Assembly: GCA_023667045.1 (NCBI GenBank)
Contig: JAMPAU010000001.1
Span: forward strand, 1,228,594 to 1,292,593
Direction: 5' to 3'
DNA: 64,000 nucleotides
Source of the DNA: Ruminococcus flavefaciens
GTDB lineage: Bacteria > Bacillota > Clostridia > Oscillospirales > Ruminococcaceae
Below are positions 24,541-33,798 of the stretch, piece by piece. The position numbers and the translations under genes were made by a program. The notes under the pieces were generated by a model. It worked only from the letters and a program-made list of their open reading frames with translations. It was not told where the DNA came from and searched no databases. The stretch's first letter is position 1, and every line of letters starts with the position of its first letter.

Positions 24541-25785
24541 GTGGAATTAGTTGAATTATACAACAAAGCTGTCAGTCTTGTTGAAAAGGTGAAAAGTTTC
24601 AGCAGTCAGACCGCTGAAGAAAATGACGTTTCCCTTTGCGTTATAGTAAGCGACAGCAATGAAATATATGCAGGTATTACCGGCATAAGAATAAAAGGTG
24701 AAAATGTAACAAGGGCTTGCTCGGAATATAATGCACTTATGTCAATGATTGCCGACGGTCATGTTTCTGCCAAGCAGATGATGACGGTTTCCTTTGCTGA
24801 CGGCAGTATATGTCTTCCGTGCAGTGAATGCATTGATATGCTTTACAAGGCAGACGAAAACAACACTCAGTGCGAGATAGCTCTTTCTGTTGAAAAATCC
24901 GTAAAAGCCTGTGAGATTGGCAAGGAAGAACCCGCTGAACCCGAAACGGTTCACCCACCTATTGAAGAAGCACCTGTTTTTTCAGATGAGCCTGTAAGCG
25001 ACAGTTTCAGCTTTGAAGAAAAATTCGGTTTTGATTTTGACGATACTCCGGCAGAGCCTGTCCCCACTCTTGCAGACCAGAACACAGAACCGCAGACAGT
25101 TCCGGAACAGCCTGTTAATCCAGCACCTTATCCGGAGCAGTATCAGAATATTCCCCAACAGCCAAGCGGTATGAATCCGCAGTTTATACAGCCCGATAAT
25201 ATGCAGGGATATTCTCAGTCGCAGGGTTATCCGTATCCACAGCAGACCACCTATCCGCAGGGTTATCCATATCCGCAACAGGCGTATCAGCAGGGCTATC
25301 CATATCCACAGCAGGCATATCCGCAACAGCCCAACGGCATGAATCCGCAGTTTGTACAGCCCGACAATATGTCGGCATACTCTCAGCAGTACGGACAGCC
25401 TGTTAATCAGCCGGCTAATCAGGGAAGTTTTCCGTATAATGCACAGCCTTATCCTCAGAATCCCGTGCAGAGCCAGCCTATTCAGAGTGTATCTCCTCAT
25501 CAGCCTGCACCGTACACTTCCAGTCACTATATTAACAGTGGTATGGGCAGTGGTTCAGTTCCTACAGGTTCAGTACCGCTTTCCGGAGAGGGCAAGTCAA
25601 AATTCAGACAGCGTTTAAATAAGTTTATGGGCGAGGATTCGCCTGTTGCTCCTGTTGCACCAGTAAGCAAGCCGACAGAGGAGAGTCTTTCAAAGGACGA
25701 ACTGAAAAGAATGGCTCGTGATAAAAAGAAAATGGCTAAAGTAAACGCTGATTTCAAAAAGCGTATGAAAGATTTAGGATATTAA
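24541..25785 (+). CDS. Cytidine-deaminase-fold protein with Pro/Gln/Tyr-rich tail
   Basis: A GTG start after AAAGGATTT gives 414 residues. Residues 1-115 resemble a small cytidine deaminase: the zinc and catalytic residues are Cys60 and Glu62 in ACSEYNAL, and Cys94 and Cys97 in LPCSEC. From about 130 to 180 the chain is acidic. Residues about 180-330 are low-complexity, with repeats of GYPYPQQ, two copies of GMNPQF[IV]QPDNM, and many Pro, Gln, Tyr and Asn. The last 60 residues are Lys-rich and helical. It has its own promoter right after the kinase cassette. The tail could mediate clustering or binding to other proteins. Deaminase activity and substrate are unproven. Confidence 0.75.
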   Translation: MELVELYNKAVSLVEKVKSFSSQTAEENDVSLCVIVSDSNEIYAGITGIRIKGENVTRACSEYNALMSMIADGHVSAKQMMTVSFADGSICLPCSECIDMLYKADENNTQCEIALSVEKSVKACEIGKEEPAEPETVHPPIEEAPVFSDEPVSDSFSFEEKFGFDFDDTPAEPVPTLADQNTEPQTVPEQPVNPAPYPEQYQNIPQQPSGMNPQFIQPDNMQGYSQSQGYPYPQQTTYPQGYPYPQQAYQQGYPYPQQAYPQQPNGMNPQFVQPDNMSAYSQQYGQPVNQPANQGSFPYNAQPYPQNPVQSQPIQSVSPHQPAPYTSSHYINSGMGSGSVPTGSVPLSGEGKSKFRQRLNKFMGEDSPVAPVAPVSKPTEESLSKDELKRMARDKKKMAKVNADFKKRMKDLGY

Positions 25786-25792
25786 TATTGAA

Positions 25793-25824
25793 ACTCTCCG
25801 TTTTTTTGGGACGGAGAGTTTTTT
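25793..25824 (+). terminator. Terminator of the deaminase-fold gene
   Basis: ACTCTCCGT pairs with ACGGAGAGT around a T-rich loop, followed by six T residues. Confidence 0.85.
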
Positions 25825-25846
25825 GCGGATTTTTTTGTTTCAGCTA

Positions 25847-25875
25847 TTGGAATATCAGCAATTTTATGTTATAAT
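25847..25875 (+). promoter_or_regulatory. Likely promoter of trmB
   Basis: TTGGAA at 25847-25852 and TATAAT at 25870-25875 are 17 bases apart, 28 bases before the trmB start. Confidence 0.65.
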
Positions 25876-25903
25876 AGATTAAGTACATTATTGGAGGTAA
25901 TTT

Positions 25904-26563
25904 ATGCGAATACGTCACAAACCTTGGGCAAAGCCTGAGCTTGAATCATGCTCTTTTTATGTTGCCGATACACAAAGTCAGAAAGGAAAATGGACTGAGC
26001 TTTTCAGTGAGCCGGAAAAACCGCTTTACGTTGAGTTAGGTTGTGGAAAAGGCGGATTTATTTCACAGATTGCTCCGGCACACCCAGAGATAAATTTTAT
26101 TGCTATGGATATAAAAAATGAAATGCTTGTACTCGCAAAACGCAAGCTTGAAACGGCTTACAATGCTAAGAATATGCCGTTTGATAATGTCCGTATAGCC
26201 ATACAGAATATCGAAAGGCTTGACATGGCATGGGACGAAAATGACCGTGCAGACAGGATTTATATTAATTTCTGCAACCCATGGGGAAAGAAAAAACACA
26301 AGAAACGCCGTCTCACTCATACACGACAGCTTATTAATTACAAGAAATTCTTAAAGGGCGAACTGTGGTTCAAGACCGACGACGACGAACTCTTTGAAGA
26401 ATCTTTCGAGTATTTCCGTGAGGCTGGTTTTAATATCAAGTTCAGTACCCACGATCTGCACAGCGAGACAGGTATTGAAAACTATGTTACGGAACACGAA
26501 AAGATGTTCACGGACGAAGGTAAGAAAATAAAGTTTCTGATAGCAGAAACCATTAAGGAGTAA
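25904..26563 (+). CDS. trmB: tRNA (guanine-46-N7)-methyltransferase
   Basis: This 219-residue enzyme methylates G46 in the variable loop of tRNA using S-adenosylmethionine. The SAM-binding motif is VELGCGKGGFI near residues 44-54. FIAMDIKNEML, the RIYINFCNPWGKKKHKKRRLTH block with its conserved Asn-Pro-Trp, and the C-terminal THDLHSETGIENYVTEHE with TEYE-like end follow. The length matches the family. TTGGAGG precedes the ATG. It is followed 4 bases later by a small gene and then the pyrimidine cluster. Confidence 0.95.
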   Translation: MRIRHKPWAKPELESCSFYVADTQSQKGKWTELFSEPEKPLYVELGCGKGGFISQIAPAHPEINFIAMDIKNEMLVLAKRKLETAYNAKNMPFDNVRIAIQNIERLDMAWDENDRADRIYINFCNPWGKKKHKKRRLTHTRQLINYKKFLKGELWFKTDDDELFEESFEYFREAGFNIKFSTHDLHSETGIENYVTEHEKMFTDEGKKIKFLIAETIKE

Positions 26564-26567
26564 ACCT

Positions 26568-26771
26568 ATGGAATACGAAAAAACAGGCGAAAATTTTTCT
26601 TTCGGAGTAGGTACTGTTAAAACGGCAGGAGCAGGAAAACTTTCTGAAGCTGAGAAGATAACCGGAAAACTTTCAAATAAGGCAATAGCTAAAAAAGCAG
26701 TTACTGCCGGATTGCAGGCAATGGCTGTAGCAACGGTTGTCGGGCTGAAAGTGAAGTTTTCAAGAAAATAA
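26568..26771 (+). CDS. Small hypothetical protein
   Basis: This 67-residue protein has a short acidic N-terminus and an Ala/Lys/Gly-rich middle, and ends with a moderately hydrophobic helix (KAVTAGLQAMAVATVVGLKV). It has no Cys or His motif and no clear signal peptide. The tight spacing between trmB and pyrC (4 and 13 bases) and the AAGGAG ribosome binding site argue that it is translated. No family was recognised, and peripheral membrane association is possible. Confidence 0.6.
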   Translation: MEYEKTGENFSFGVGTVKTAGAGKLSEAEKITGKLSNKAIAKKAVTAGLQAMAVATVVGLKVKFSRK

Positions 26772-26784
26772 AGGAGGAATGAAA

Positions 26785-28053
26785 TTGGAATCTATACTTA
26801 TTAAAAATATACGTGCAGTAGACACAAAAAACGACAATATAACGGACGTACTCATAGAGGAAGGTAAAATCTCCACTATGGGCGAAAAAATCGACGTACA
26901 GGCAGACCGCATTATAGATGGTACAGGTCTTGTGCTTATGCCGTCGCTCTTTGATATGCATGTGCATTTCCGTGACCCTGGCTTGACTTACAAGGAAGAT
27001 ATTATTACTGGCTGTAATTCCGCACTCGCCGGAGGTGTTACCGGAGTGCTTGCTATGCCTAATACCAAACCGCCATGCGACAATCCAGAAACTATCCGCT
27101 ATATCATTGACAAGGCAAAGGACACAGGCGTTGAAGTATATCCGGTTGGCTGTATAACCAACGGCATGAACGGCGGTGGCTTATGCGATTATGACGAACT
27201 TAAAAAAGCCGGCTGTATATGCATTTCTGACGACGGCAGACCAGTGGAAAATGCCGAAATGATGAGACAGGCTCTTGAAAAATCCAATGATAACGGTTTA
27301 CTGGTGGCATCTCATTGTGAGGATTTGAGCATAATAAACGGCGGTATCATGAACAAAGGCGAAACTTCCAGAAAACTCGGAGTAAAGGGCATGGACAGGT
27401 CTTCTGAAGACTACATAACCGCCCGTGAGATTATTCTTGCCTCATCAGTGAATGCACGCATACATATATGCCACGTCAGCACAGAGGGTAGCACTGCTAT
27501 TATACAGTTTGCAAAGTCAAGAGGCATTAAAGTAACGTGCGAGACTGCACCTCATTATTTCATGCTTACCGATAAGCTCCTTGAAAAGCGTGACGCTGAT
27601 TACAGAATGAATCCGCCCCTAAGAACTCCCGAAGATGTGAGAGCCATAATAGACGGCATAAAGGACGGCACAATAGACTGCATAATTACAGACCATGCTC
27701 CCCACGCTCCCGAAGAAAAAGCAGACTTTGAAAAAGCCCCCAACGGTGTGGTAGGTCTGGAGACTTCTTTAGGTGCAACCCTCACGGCACTTTATCATAC
27801 TGGTGAAATAACTTTGCAGAAAGTCATTGAACTGATGTGCGTGAATCCAAGAAAAATACTCGGTCTTGAAATACCCGAAATCTCAGTGGGAAAAACTGCC
27901 GACTTAATAATTGCCGACCTTGACAAAAAGTGGACTGTCAATCCCGATGAACTTCACTCAAAGTCGCATAATACGGTTTTCAAGGGCATGGAACTTACTG
28001 GAAAAAACCTTATGACGATTTCAAAGGGTATCGTAAGATACGAAAATTTATAA
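26785..28053 (+). CDS. pyrC: Dihydroorotase
   Basis: This enzyme closes carbamoyl aspartate to dihydroorotate in pyrimidine synthesis. It is a type I amidohydrolase with the metal ligands in DMHVHFRDPG (residues about 58-67), later His residues in ASHCEDLS and HICHVSTEG, and the Asp in IITDHAPHAPEEK. The first catalytic Lys position of other family members is replaced, as is common in class I dihydroorotases. AGGAGG at 26772-26777 is only one base from the ATG at 26779 but seven bases from an in-frame TTG at 26785. I therefore prefer the TTG start, giving about 422 residues. It leads a pyrC-pyrF-carA-carB cluster. Confidence 0.93.
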   Translation: MESILIKNIRAVDTKNDNITDVLIEEGKISTMGEKIDVQADRIIDGTGLVLMPSLFDMHVHFRDPGLTYKEDIITGCNSALAGGVTGVLAMPNTKPPCDNPETIRYIIDKAKDTGVEVYPVGCITNGMNGGGLCDYDELKKAGCICISDDGRPVENAEMMRQALEKSNDNGLLVASHCEDLSIINGGIMNKGETSRKLGVKGMDRSSEDYITAREIILASSVNARIHICHVSTEGSTAIIQFAKSRGIKVTCETAPHYFMLTDKLLEKRDADYRMNPPLRTPEDVRAIIDGIKDGTIDCIITDHAPHAPEEKADFEKAPNGVVGLETSLGATLTALYHTGEITLQKVIELMCVNPRKILGLEIPEISVGKTADLIIADLDKKWTVNPDELHSKSHNTVFKGMELTGKNLMTISKGIVRYENL

Positions 28054-28080
28054 TTTTTTAACGAAAGGAAAGATTTGATT

Positions 28081-29010
28081 ATGTCATTTGACAGACTTAT
28101 TGAAAAAATCATTGAAATGAAAAATCCTACAGTAGTAGGTCTTGACCCTAAGCTTGAATACGTTCCGGAGTATATCCAGAGAAGATACCTCGAAGACGAC
28201 GGCGGAACTCTCAAAGCTGCCGCAAAGGCTATTTTCGCATTCAATCAGGCTATTATCGACGAAATACACGACATCGTACCGGCTATCAAACCACAGGCTG
28301 CATATTACGAAATGTACGGACATTACGGCATAAAAGCCCTTGAAAAGACTATCCGCTATGCAAAACTCAACGGAATGTTTGTCATCACTGACGGCAAGCG
28401 TAATGACATCGGTGCTACTATGGAAGCCTACACAAATGCTCATCTCGGTACTGTCAAGGTATGCGACAACGACGAAATAGAACCCTTTGGGGCTGACGCA
28501 CTCACAGTCAACGGCTATCTCGGCACTGATGGCATTGAACCGCTCCTTAAAGTATGCCGTGAAAGAGACAAGGGAATATATGTTCTTGTTAAAACTTCAA
28601 ATAAGTCAAGCGGTGAGATTCAGGATATGAAACTTGCTGACGGTACGCCGATTTATGCACTCATGGGCGATATGTGCGAAAAATGGGGTGCTGATACTAT
28701 CGGAAAGTACGGCTATTCGGCTGTAGGTGCTGTAGTAGGTGCGACTTATCCGGAAATGCTTACCGAACTCAGACAGAGACTTCCGCATACAATGTTTCTT
28801 GTTCCCGGCTATGGTGCACAGGGTGGTGGTGCTGAGGGTCTCAAAGGCGGTTTTGATGAGAACGGTCTTGGTGCTATCGTAAACTCCAGTCGTGCTGTAA
28901 TGTGTGCATACAAGAAAGAGGGTTGCGACGAGCGTGATTTTGCTAAGGCTGCACGCCGTGAGGCTATCCGCATGAGAGACGACATAACTCAGTATATCAA
29001 CCTTAAATGA
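28081..29010 (+). CDS. pyrF: Orotidine 5'-phosphate decarboxylase
   Basis: This enzyme converts OMP to UMP, the last step of the pathway. At about 309 residues it is the longer PyrF type: TVVGLDPKLEYVPEYI at the N-terminus, the catalytic FVITDGKRNDIGATMEAY block with its Lys and Asp, VNGYLGTDGIEPLL, and FLVPGYGAQGGG for phosphate binding. The ATG at 28081 has AAAGGAAAG at a normal distance. An upstream TTG two codons earlier is less likely. It lies 27 bases after pyrC. The gap of about 320 bases to carA holds a gene fragment. Confidence 0.95.
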   Translation: MSFDRLIEKIIEMKNPTVVGLDPKLEYVPEYIQRRYLEDDGGTLKAAAKAIFAFNQAIIDEIHDIVPAIKPQAAYYEMYGHYGIKALEKTIRYAKLNGMFVITDGKRNDIGATMEAYTNAHLGTVKVCDNDEIEPFGADALTVNGYLGTDGIEPLLKVCRERDKGIYVLVKTSNKSSGEIQDMKLADGTPIYALMGDMCEKWGADTIGKYGYSAVGAVVGATYPEMLTELRQRLPHTMFLVPGYGAQGGGAEGLKGGFDENGLGAIVNSSRAVMCAYKKEGCDERDFAKAARREAIRMRDDITQYINLK

Positions 29011-29045
29011 TGTGACATTATATCATAAAAAAACGGCACTGATGA

Positions 29046-29261
29046 GGAAAGACAAAACGGTATTCCGGCAGTAAACTGTATTTTCTGATATGCGGAAATA
29101 TTCCCAAAATTGCCACGCCGTATAAAAAAGAATTACCGCCGGACTACAGACAGGCAAAGACGGAACTTATTGAAAATATCGGCTATATACCTGAAGATAT
29201 TCCGCTTAATGTGAAGTATACCGTCAGGGACGGAAAATTTTATGTAAAAAAATATGTTTAA
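29046..29261 (+). pseudogene. C-terminal gene fragment between pyrF and carA
   Basis: One frame stays open for 71 codons from just after an in-frame TGA (29043) to TAA at 29259. It has no ATG, GTG or TTG start. It reads protein-like near the end, with AKTELIENIGYIPEDIPLNV and then VRDGKFYVKKYV. The lack of a start and ribosome binding site suggests the remnant of a deleted gene. The parent family was not recognised. The rest of the 29011-29327 gap holds only a weak hairpin (CCAC/GTGG near 29270). Confidence 0.35.
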
Positions 29262-29327
29262 CTCATGACCACAAAGGCGTGGTTGTGTTTTATAAATTTT
29301 CAGACTAATTGAAAGGATTGATAAAAA

Positions 29328-30434
29328 TTGTCATTATTCAATCAGAGTGAAAAGGCTTATCTCATGCTTGCCAACGGGCAGGTATTCGAGGGTAAGAGCT
29401 TAGGTGCAAAGGGTACTGTTATCGGCGAGGTTGTTTTTACAACAGGTCTTACTGGCTATCAGGAAACCCTAACAGACCCCAGTTATTACGGTCAGATTGT
29501 AACGCAGACTTTCCCCCTCATTGGAAATTACGGCGTGAACCATGAAGACAACGAGTCGGCACGCTCCTATGTAACCGGCTACATTGTAAGAGAATCATGT
29601 GATATGCCGTCTAATTTCCGCTGTGAAGGCAATATAAGGGATTTCCTTACGGAGAATAATATTGTCGGCATATCCGGTATTGACACCAGAAGTCTTACAA
29701 GAGTTATCCGTGAGACAGGCGTTATGAACGGCGTTATCACTACAGAAGATGTTTACGCACAGAAAGACAGTCTGCTTGAAAAGGTAAAGGCGTTTGAGAT
29801 AAAGAACGCTGTAAAGACTGTCACAAACAGCGAGATTCTGACATATTCCGGAGAAAACCCGAAATACAAGGTTGTGCTTTTTGATTTCGGCTATAAAAGA
29901 AATATCCGGCAGGAACTCGTCAAGCGTGGCTGTGAAGTGATAGTCGTTCCGGCTGACACTACCGCCGAACAGGTAAAGTCAATTAACCCCGACGGCATAA
30001 TGTTCTCTAATGGTCCGGGAAATCCTGCTGAAAACGTTCAGATTATTGAGAATATCAAGGAAATTCAGAAACTCGGCATATCTATTTTCGGAATCTGTCT
30101 CGGACATCAGCTCATGGCACTCGCAAACGGTGCAAAAACTGAAAAGCTCAAATACGGTCACAGAGGTGCTAACCAGCCTGTTATTGACCTTGAAAGCGGT
30201 CTGACATACGTTACCAGTCAGAATCACGGCTATGCGGTTATCGGTGAAAGTATTCCTGCTGAAGTAGGTCACGTTTCGCACATCAATGCCAACGACAAGA
30301 CCTGTGAGGGTATACGCTATACAGCCGTTAAAGCATTCACGGTGCAGTTTCACCCAGAGGCTCACGGCGGTCCGCTTGATACAGCGTATCTGTTTGACGA
30401 GTTTGTGCGTACTATGGAAAGTGAGGTAAAGTAA
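29328..30434 (+). CDS. carA: Carbamoyl phosphate synthase, small (glutaminase) subunit
   Basis: This 368-residue subunit hydrolyses glutamine and passes ammonia to CarB for carbamoyl phosphate synthesis. The N-terminal domain carries GEVVFTTGLTGYQETLTDPSY. The C-terminal class I glutaminase domain has the nucleophilic Cys in FGICLGHQLMALA and the His-Glu pair in FTVQFHPEAHGGP. A TTG start is chosen because the AAAGGA ribosome binding site lies 11 bases before it and no ATG is closer. It ends two bases before carB. Confidence 0.97.
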   Translation: MSLFNQSEKAYLMLANGQVFEGKSLGAKGTVIGEVVFTTGLTGYQETLTDPSYYGQIVTQTFPLIGNYGVNHEDNESARSYVTGYIVRESCDMPSNFRCEGNIRDFLTENNIVGISGIDTRSLTRVIRETGVMNGVITTEDVYAQKDSLLEKVKAFEIKNAVKTVTNSEILTYSGENPKYKVVLFDFGYKRNIRQELVKRGCEVIVVPADTTAEQVKSINPDGIMFSNGPGNPAENVQIIENIKEIQKLGISIFGICLGHQLMALANGAKTEKLKYGHRGANQPVIDLESGLTYVTSQNHGYAVIGESIPAEVGHVSHINANDKTCEGIRYTAVKAFTVQFHPEAHGGPLDTAYLFDEFVRTMESEVK

Positions 30435-30436
30435 TT

Positions 30437-33400
30437 ATGCCACTCAGAAAGGATATAAAAAAAGTACTTGTTATCGGTTCTGGACCTATCGTAATCGGAC
30501 AGGCTGCCGAGTTTGACTATGCCGGCACACAGGCTTGCCGTGCCTTGAAACAGGAGGGTCTTGAAGTCGTTCTGATAAACTCCAATCCGGCTACTATCAT
30601 GACAGATAAGGCTATGGCTGACAAGGTTTATATTGAACCCCTCACCCTTGACGTTGTAAAGCGTATAATAGAAATCGAAAAGCCCGACAGCGTTCTTTCC
30701 ACTCTCGGCGGTCAGACAGGACTTACTCTTTCCATGCAGTTGGCAGAGGAGGGTTTTTTAGAGTCTCACAATGTAAAGCTTCTTGGTGCAGACCCCGAAA
30801 CAATCCACAAGGCTGAGGACAGACAGGCTTTCAAGGACACTATGGAAAAAATCGGAGAGCCGTGTATTCCGTCTAAAGTTGTCGAGACGGTCGAGGACGC
30901 TATGGAGTTTGCAAAGGTAATAGATTATCCGGTAATAGTACGTCCTGCATTTACTCTCGGCGGAACTGGCGGTGGTATAGCACAGAATCCGGAAGAACTC
31001 CACGAGATAGCCACCAACGGTCTGAGACTTTCGCCGATAACACAGATATTGGTTGAAAAGTGCATAAGCGGTTGGAAAGAGATAGAATTTGAAGTTATCC
31101 GTGACGCTAAAGGAAACGTTATAACGGTATGTTCTATGGAAAATTTCGACCCTGTAGGCGTACATACCGGAGACAGTATAGTTATTGCTCCGGCGGTAAC
31201 TCTCACAGACCGTGAATATCAGATGTTGCGTACTTCTGCAATAAATATCATAAAGGAACTCAAAGTAGAGGGCGGTTGCAACTGTCAGTTTGCACTTCAC
31301 CCGACGAGTTTTGAATATGCCGTAATCGAGGTAAACCCCCGTGTGTCACGTTCTTCTGCACTCGCATCAAAGGCTACTGGTTATCCGATTGCAAAGACCG
31401 CCGCAAAAATTGCTATCGGCTATACTCTCGACGAAATCATAAATCAGGTTACCGGAAAGACTTACGCCTGCTTTGAGCCGGCACTTGACTATGTGGTTGT
31501 AAAGTTTCCTAAATGGGCTTTTGATAAGTTTGTTTATGCAAAGAGAACTCTCGGCACACAGATGAAAGCCACCGGCGAAGTTATGGCTATCGGCACGAGT
31601 TTTGAGCAGGCTATGATGAAGGCTGTCCGCTCTATTGAGTTAGGTCTTGACACTATGAACCTCAAAAAGCTTGAAAAGTACTCAACAGAGGAAATCCGTG
31701 AAAAACTCCATGTTGTAGATGATGAGCGTTCTTTTGTGGTATTTGAGGCTCTCAAACGTGGCATTACTCCGGAAGAAATACATGAAATCACCATGATTGA
31801 CAACTGGTTCTTGTATAAGCTACTCAATCTTGTTGAGCTGGAAAAGTGGCTTGCTGACGGCGAACTCACTGAAGATAAGTACAATACCGCCAAGCAGTAC
31901 GGTTATCTTGACAGCACCATAGAAAGAATATCCGGTCAGAAATGCCCCCTCAGAAGACACGCCGTATATAAAATGGTTGATACGTGTGCAGGAGAGTTCA
32001 AGGCTGAAACGCCGTACTTTTATTCTACTTTCGATGAGGAAAACGAGGCACTCCAGTTTATTGAACGTCAGAACTCCGGCAAGAAAAAGGTTATAGTATT
32101 CGGTTCAGGACCTATCAGAATCGGACAGGGCATAGAGTTTGACTACTGCTCCGTGCATTGCGTATGGACTTTGAAAGAATTAGGCTATGAGGCTGTAATC
32201 TGCAACAACAACCCCGAAACTGTCTCGACTGATTTCGACACAGGTGACCGTCTGTATTTCGACCCCCTCACCAAAGAAGACGTTGAATCAATTATCGAAA
32301 CTGAAAAGCCTTATGGTGTAGTGGTGCAGTTTGGCGGACAGACAGCTATAAAACTTACACGTTACCTTTCTGATATGGGCGTTAGGATTCTCGGCACTTC
32401 TGCCGATATGATTGACGCAGCCGAAGACAGAGAGCGTTTTGATGAGATACTTGAAAAGTGCGGTATACCACGTCCGCAGGGTCATACGGTAATGACTACT
32501 GAGGAAGCTATAACTGCTGCTGAAAGTCTCGGCTATCCGGTACTTTTAAGACCGTCGTATGTTCTCGGCGGACAGAATATGATTATTGCACACTCAAAGG
32601 AAGACGTTATTGAATACATGGGAATCATCACAAGCCACATGATTGAGAATCCCGTACTTATTGACAAGTACATGATGGGTACGGAAGTTGAGGTTGACGC
32701 TATATGTGACGGCGAGGATTTCCTTATTCCCGGTATCATGGAACATATCGAGCGTGCTGGCGTACATTCTGGAGACTCGATTTCAATATATCCTGCACAG
32801 CACCTTTCTGACAGAATCAAGAGAATCATAGTTGAGTATACACGCAAGCTTGCAAAGGAACTCAACGTTATAGGACTTGTTAACATACAGTACGTTGTGT
32901 ATAATCATGAGGTGTATGTCATTGAGGTAAACCCACGTTCTTCACGTACAGTGCCGTATATCAGCAAGGTTACTGGCATACCTATGGTTGACATAGCAAC
33001 AAAGATAATGTTCGGTGCTAAACTCAAAGACATGGGCTACGAGAGCGGACTTTATCCGGCTGGCGACTATGTGGCTGTTAAAGTACCGGTATTCAGCTTT
33101 GAAAAGCTCACAGACGTTGACACGATGTTAGGACCGGAAATGAAATCCACAGGCGAGTGTCTCGGCATAGGCAGAAACCTTGAGGACGCACTTCTGAAAG
33201 GTCTTATTGCAGGCGGTTTTGACCTGAAACGTGAGGGCGGTGTGCTTATTTCCGTGCGTGATACCGACAAGCAGGAAATACTGCCAATTGCTGACAAGTT
33301 TGAACAAATGGGCTTTGAGCTTTATGCTACTTCCGGCACACAGAGTGTTCTGACAAGAAATATGATAGCCTCAAACCTTGTGCGTAAGATTTCCGACGGC

Positions 33401-33628
33401 GAGCCTAATGTTGTCTCGCTCCTTGAAAGCGGTAAGGTAAATTATGTTATATCCACCTCCGCAAAGGGCAGACTTCCGGAGCGTGACAGTGTTAAGATGA
33501 GACGTAAGTCTATAGAGCGTTCTATATGCAGTCTCACAGCTATTGATACTGCAAAGTCTCTTGTAAAGGTTCTTGAATCGGGACGTACCATAAACGACGT
33601 TGAACTTATTGACATAACCGAAATATAA
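30437..33628 (+). CDS. carB: Carbamoyl phosphate synthase, large subunit
   Basis: This 1063-residue protein makes carbamoyl phosphate from bicarbonate, ammonia and two ATP, feeding pyrimidine and arginine synthesis. Two ATP-grasp halves are visible, each opening with a similar motif: VLVIGSGPIVIGQAAEFDYA near residue 10 and VIVFGSGPIRIGQGIEFDY near 555. Both carry the EVNPR metal-binding segment (VIEVNPRVSRSSALASKATG and VIEVNPRSSRTVPYISKVTG). The last 130 residues are the MGS-like allosteric domain (ELYATSGTQSVL). The length and both active sites look complete. A terminator follows. Confidence 0.98.
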   Translation: MPLRKDIKKVLVIGSGPIVIGQAAEFDYAGTQACRALKQEGLEVVLINSNPATIMTDKAMADKVYIEPLTLDVVKRIIEIEKPDSVLSTLGGQTGLTLSMQLAEEGFLESHNVKLLGADPETIHKAEDRQAFKDTMEKIGEPCIPSKVVETVEDAMEFAKVIDYPVIVRPAFTLGGTGGGIAQNPEELHEIATNGLRLSPITQILVEKCISGWKEIEFEVIRDAKGNVITVCSMENFDPVGVHTGDSIVIAPAVTLTDREYQMLRTSAINIIKELKVEGGCNCQFALHPTSFEYAVIEVNPRVSRSSALASKATGYPIAKTAAKIAIGYTLDEIINQVTGKTYACFEPALDYVVVKFPKWAFDKFVYAKRTLGTQMKATGEVMAIGTSFEQAMMKAVRSIELGLDTMNLKKLEKYSTEEIREKLHVVDDERSFVVFEALKRGITPEEIHEITMIDNWFLYKLLNLVELEKWLADGELTEDKYNTAKQYGYLDSTIERISGQKCPLRRHAVYKMVDTCAGEFKAETPYFYSTFDEENEALQFIERQNSGKKKVIVFGSGPIRIGQGIEFDYCSVHCVWTLKELGYEAVICNNNPETVSTDFDTGDRLYFDPLTKEDVESIIETEKPYGVVVQFGGQTAIKLTRYLSDMGVRILGTSADMIDAAEDRERFDEILEKCGIPRPQGHTVMTTEEAITAAESLGYPVLLRPSYVLGGQNMIIAHSKEDVIEYMGIITSHMIENPVLIDKYMMGTEVEVDAICDGEDFLIPGIMEHIERAGVHSGDSISIYPAQHLSDRIKRIIVEYTRKLAKELNVIGLVNIQYVVYNHEVYVIEVNPRSSRTVPYISKVTGIPMVDIATKIMFGAKLKDMGYESGLYPAGDYVAVKVPVFSFEKLTDVDTMLGPEMKSTGECLGIGRNLEDALLKGLIAGGFDLKREGGVLISVRDTDKQEILPIADKFEQMGFELYATSGTQSVLTRNMIASNLVRKISDGEPNVVSLLESGKVNYVISTSAKGRLPERDSVKMRRKSIERSICSLTAIDTAKSLVKVLESGRTINDVELIDITEI

Positions 33629-33637
33629 TTGCAGACT

Positions 33638-33668
33638 GCCGGATATTAAAATGTCCGGCGGTTTTTTT
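33638..33668 (+). terminator. Terminator of the pyrimidine cluster
   Basis: GCCGGA pairs with TCCGGC around an A/T-rich loop, followed by GG and seven T residues. Confidence 0.82.
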
Positions 33669-33732
33669 ATAAAAAAAACTGTCAATTATACACAAAAAAA
33701 CAGCTTTTCATGAATTTACCGTCATATTAAGA

Positions 33733-33761
33733 TTGACTGAAAACAAATATAATAGTATAAT
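33733..33761 (+). promoter_or_regulatory. Sigma-A promoter
   Basis: TTGACT at 33733-33738 and TATAAT at 33756-33761 are spaced by 17 bases, upstream of the lipoprotein gene. Confidence 0.8.
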
Positions 33762-33798
33762 AGATTTTACAGACTAAAAATTAAGGAGTAATAAAATT

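Noticed and set aside
24982-25527. A 181-residue minus-strand frame rich in Leu and Arg
   Set aside because: It is the antisense of the Pro/Gln/Tyr-rich repeats of the deaminase-fold gene, whose composition keeps the opposite strand open.
26779-33628. A PyrR attenuator or other RNA switch before the pyrimidine genes
   Set aside because: No terminator-antiterminator pair or PyrR-binding loop was recognised upstream of pyrC or carA.
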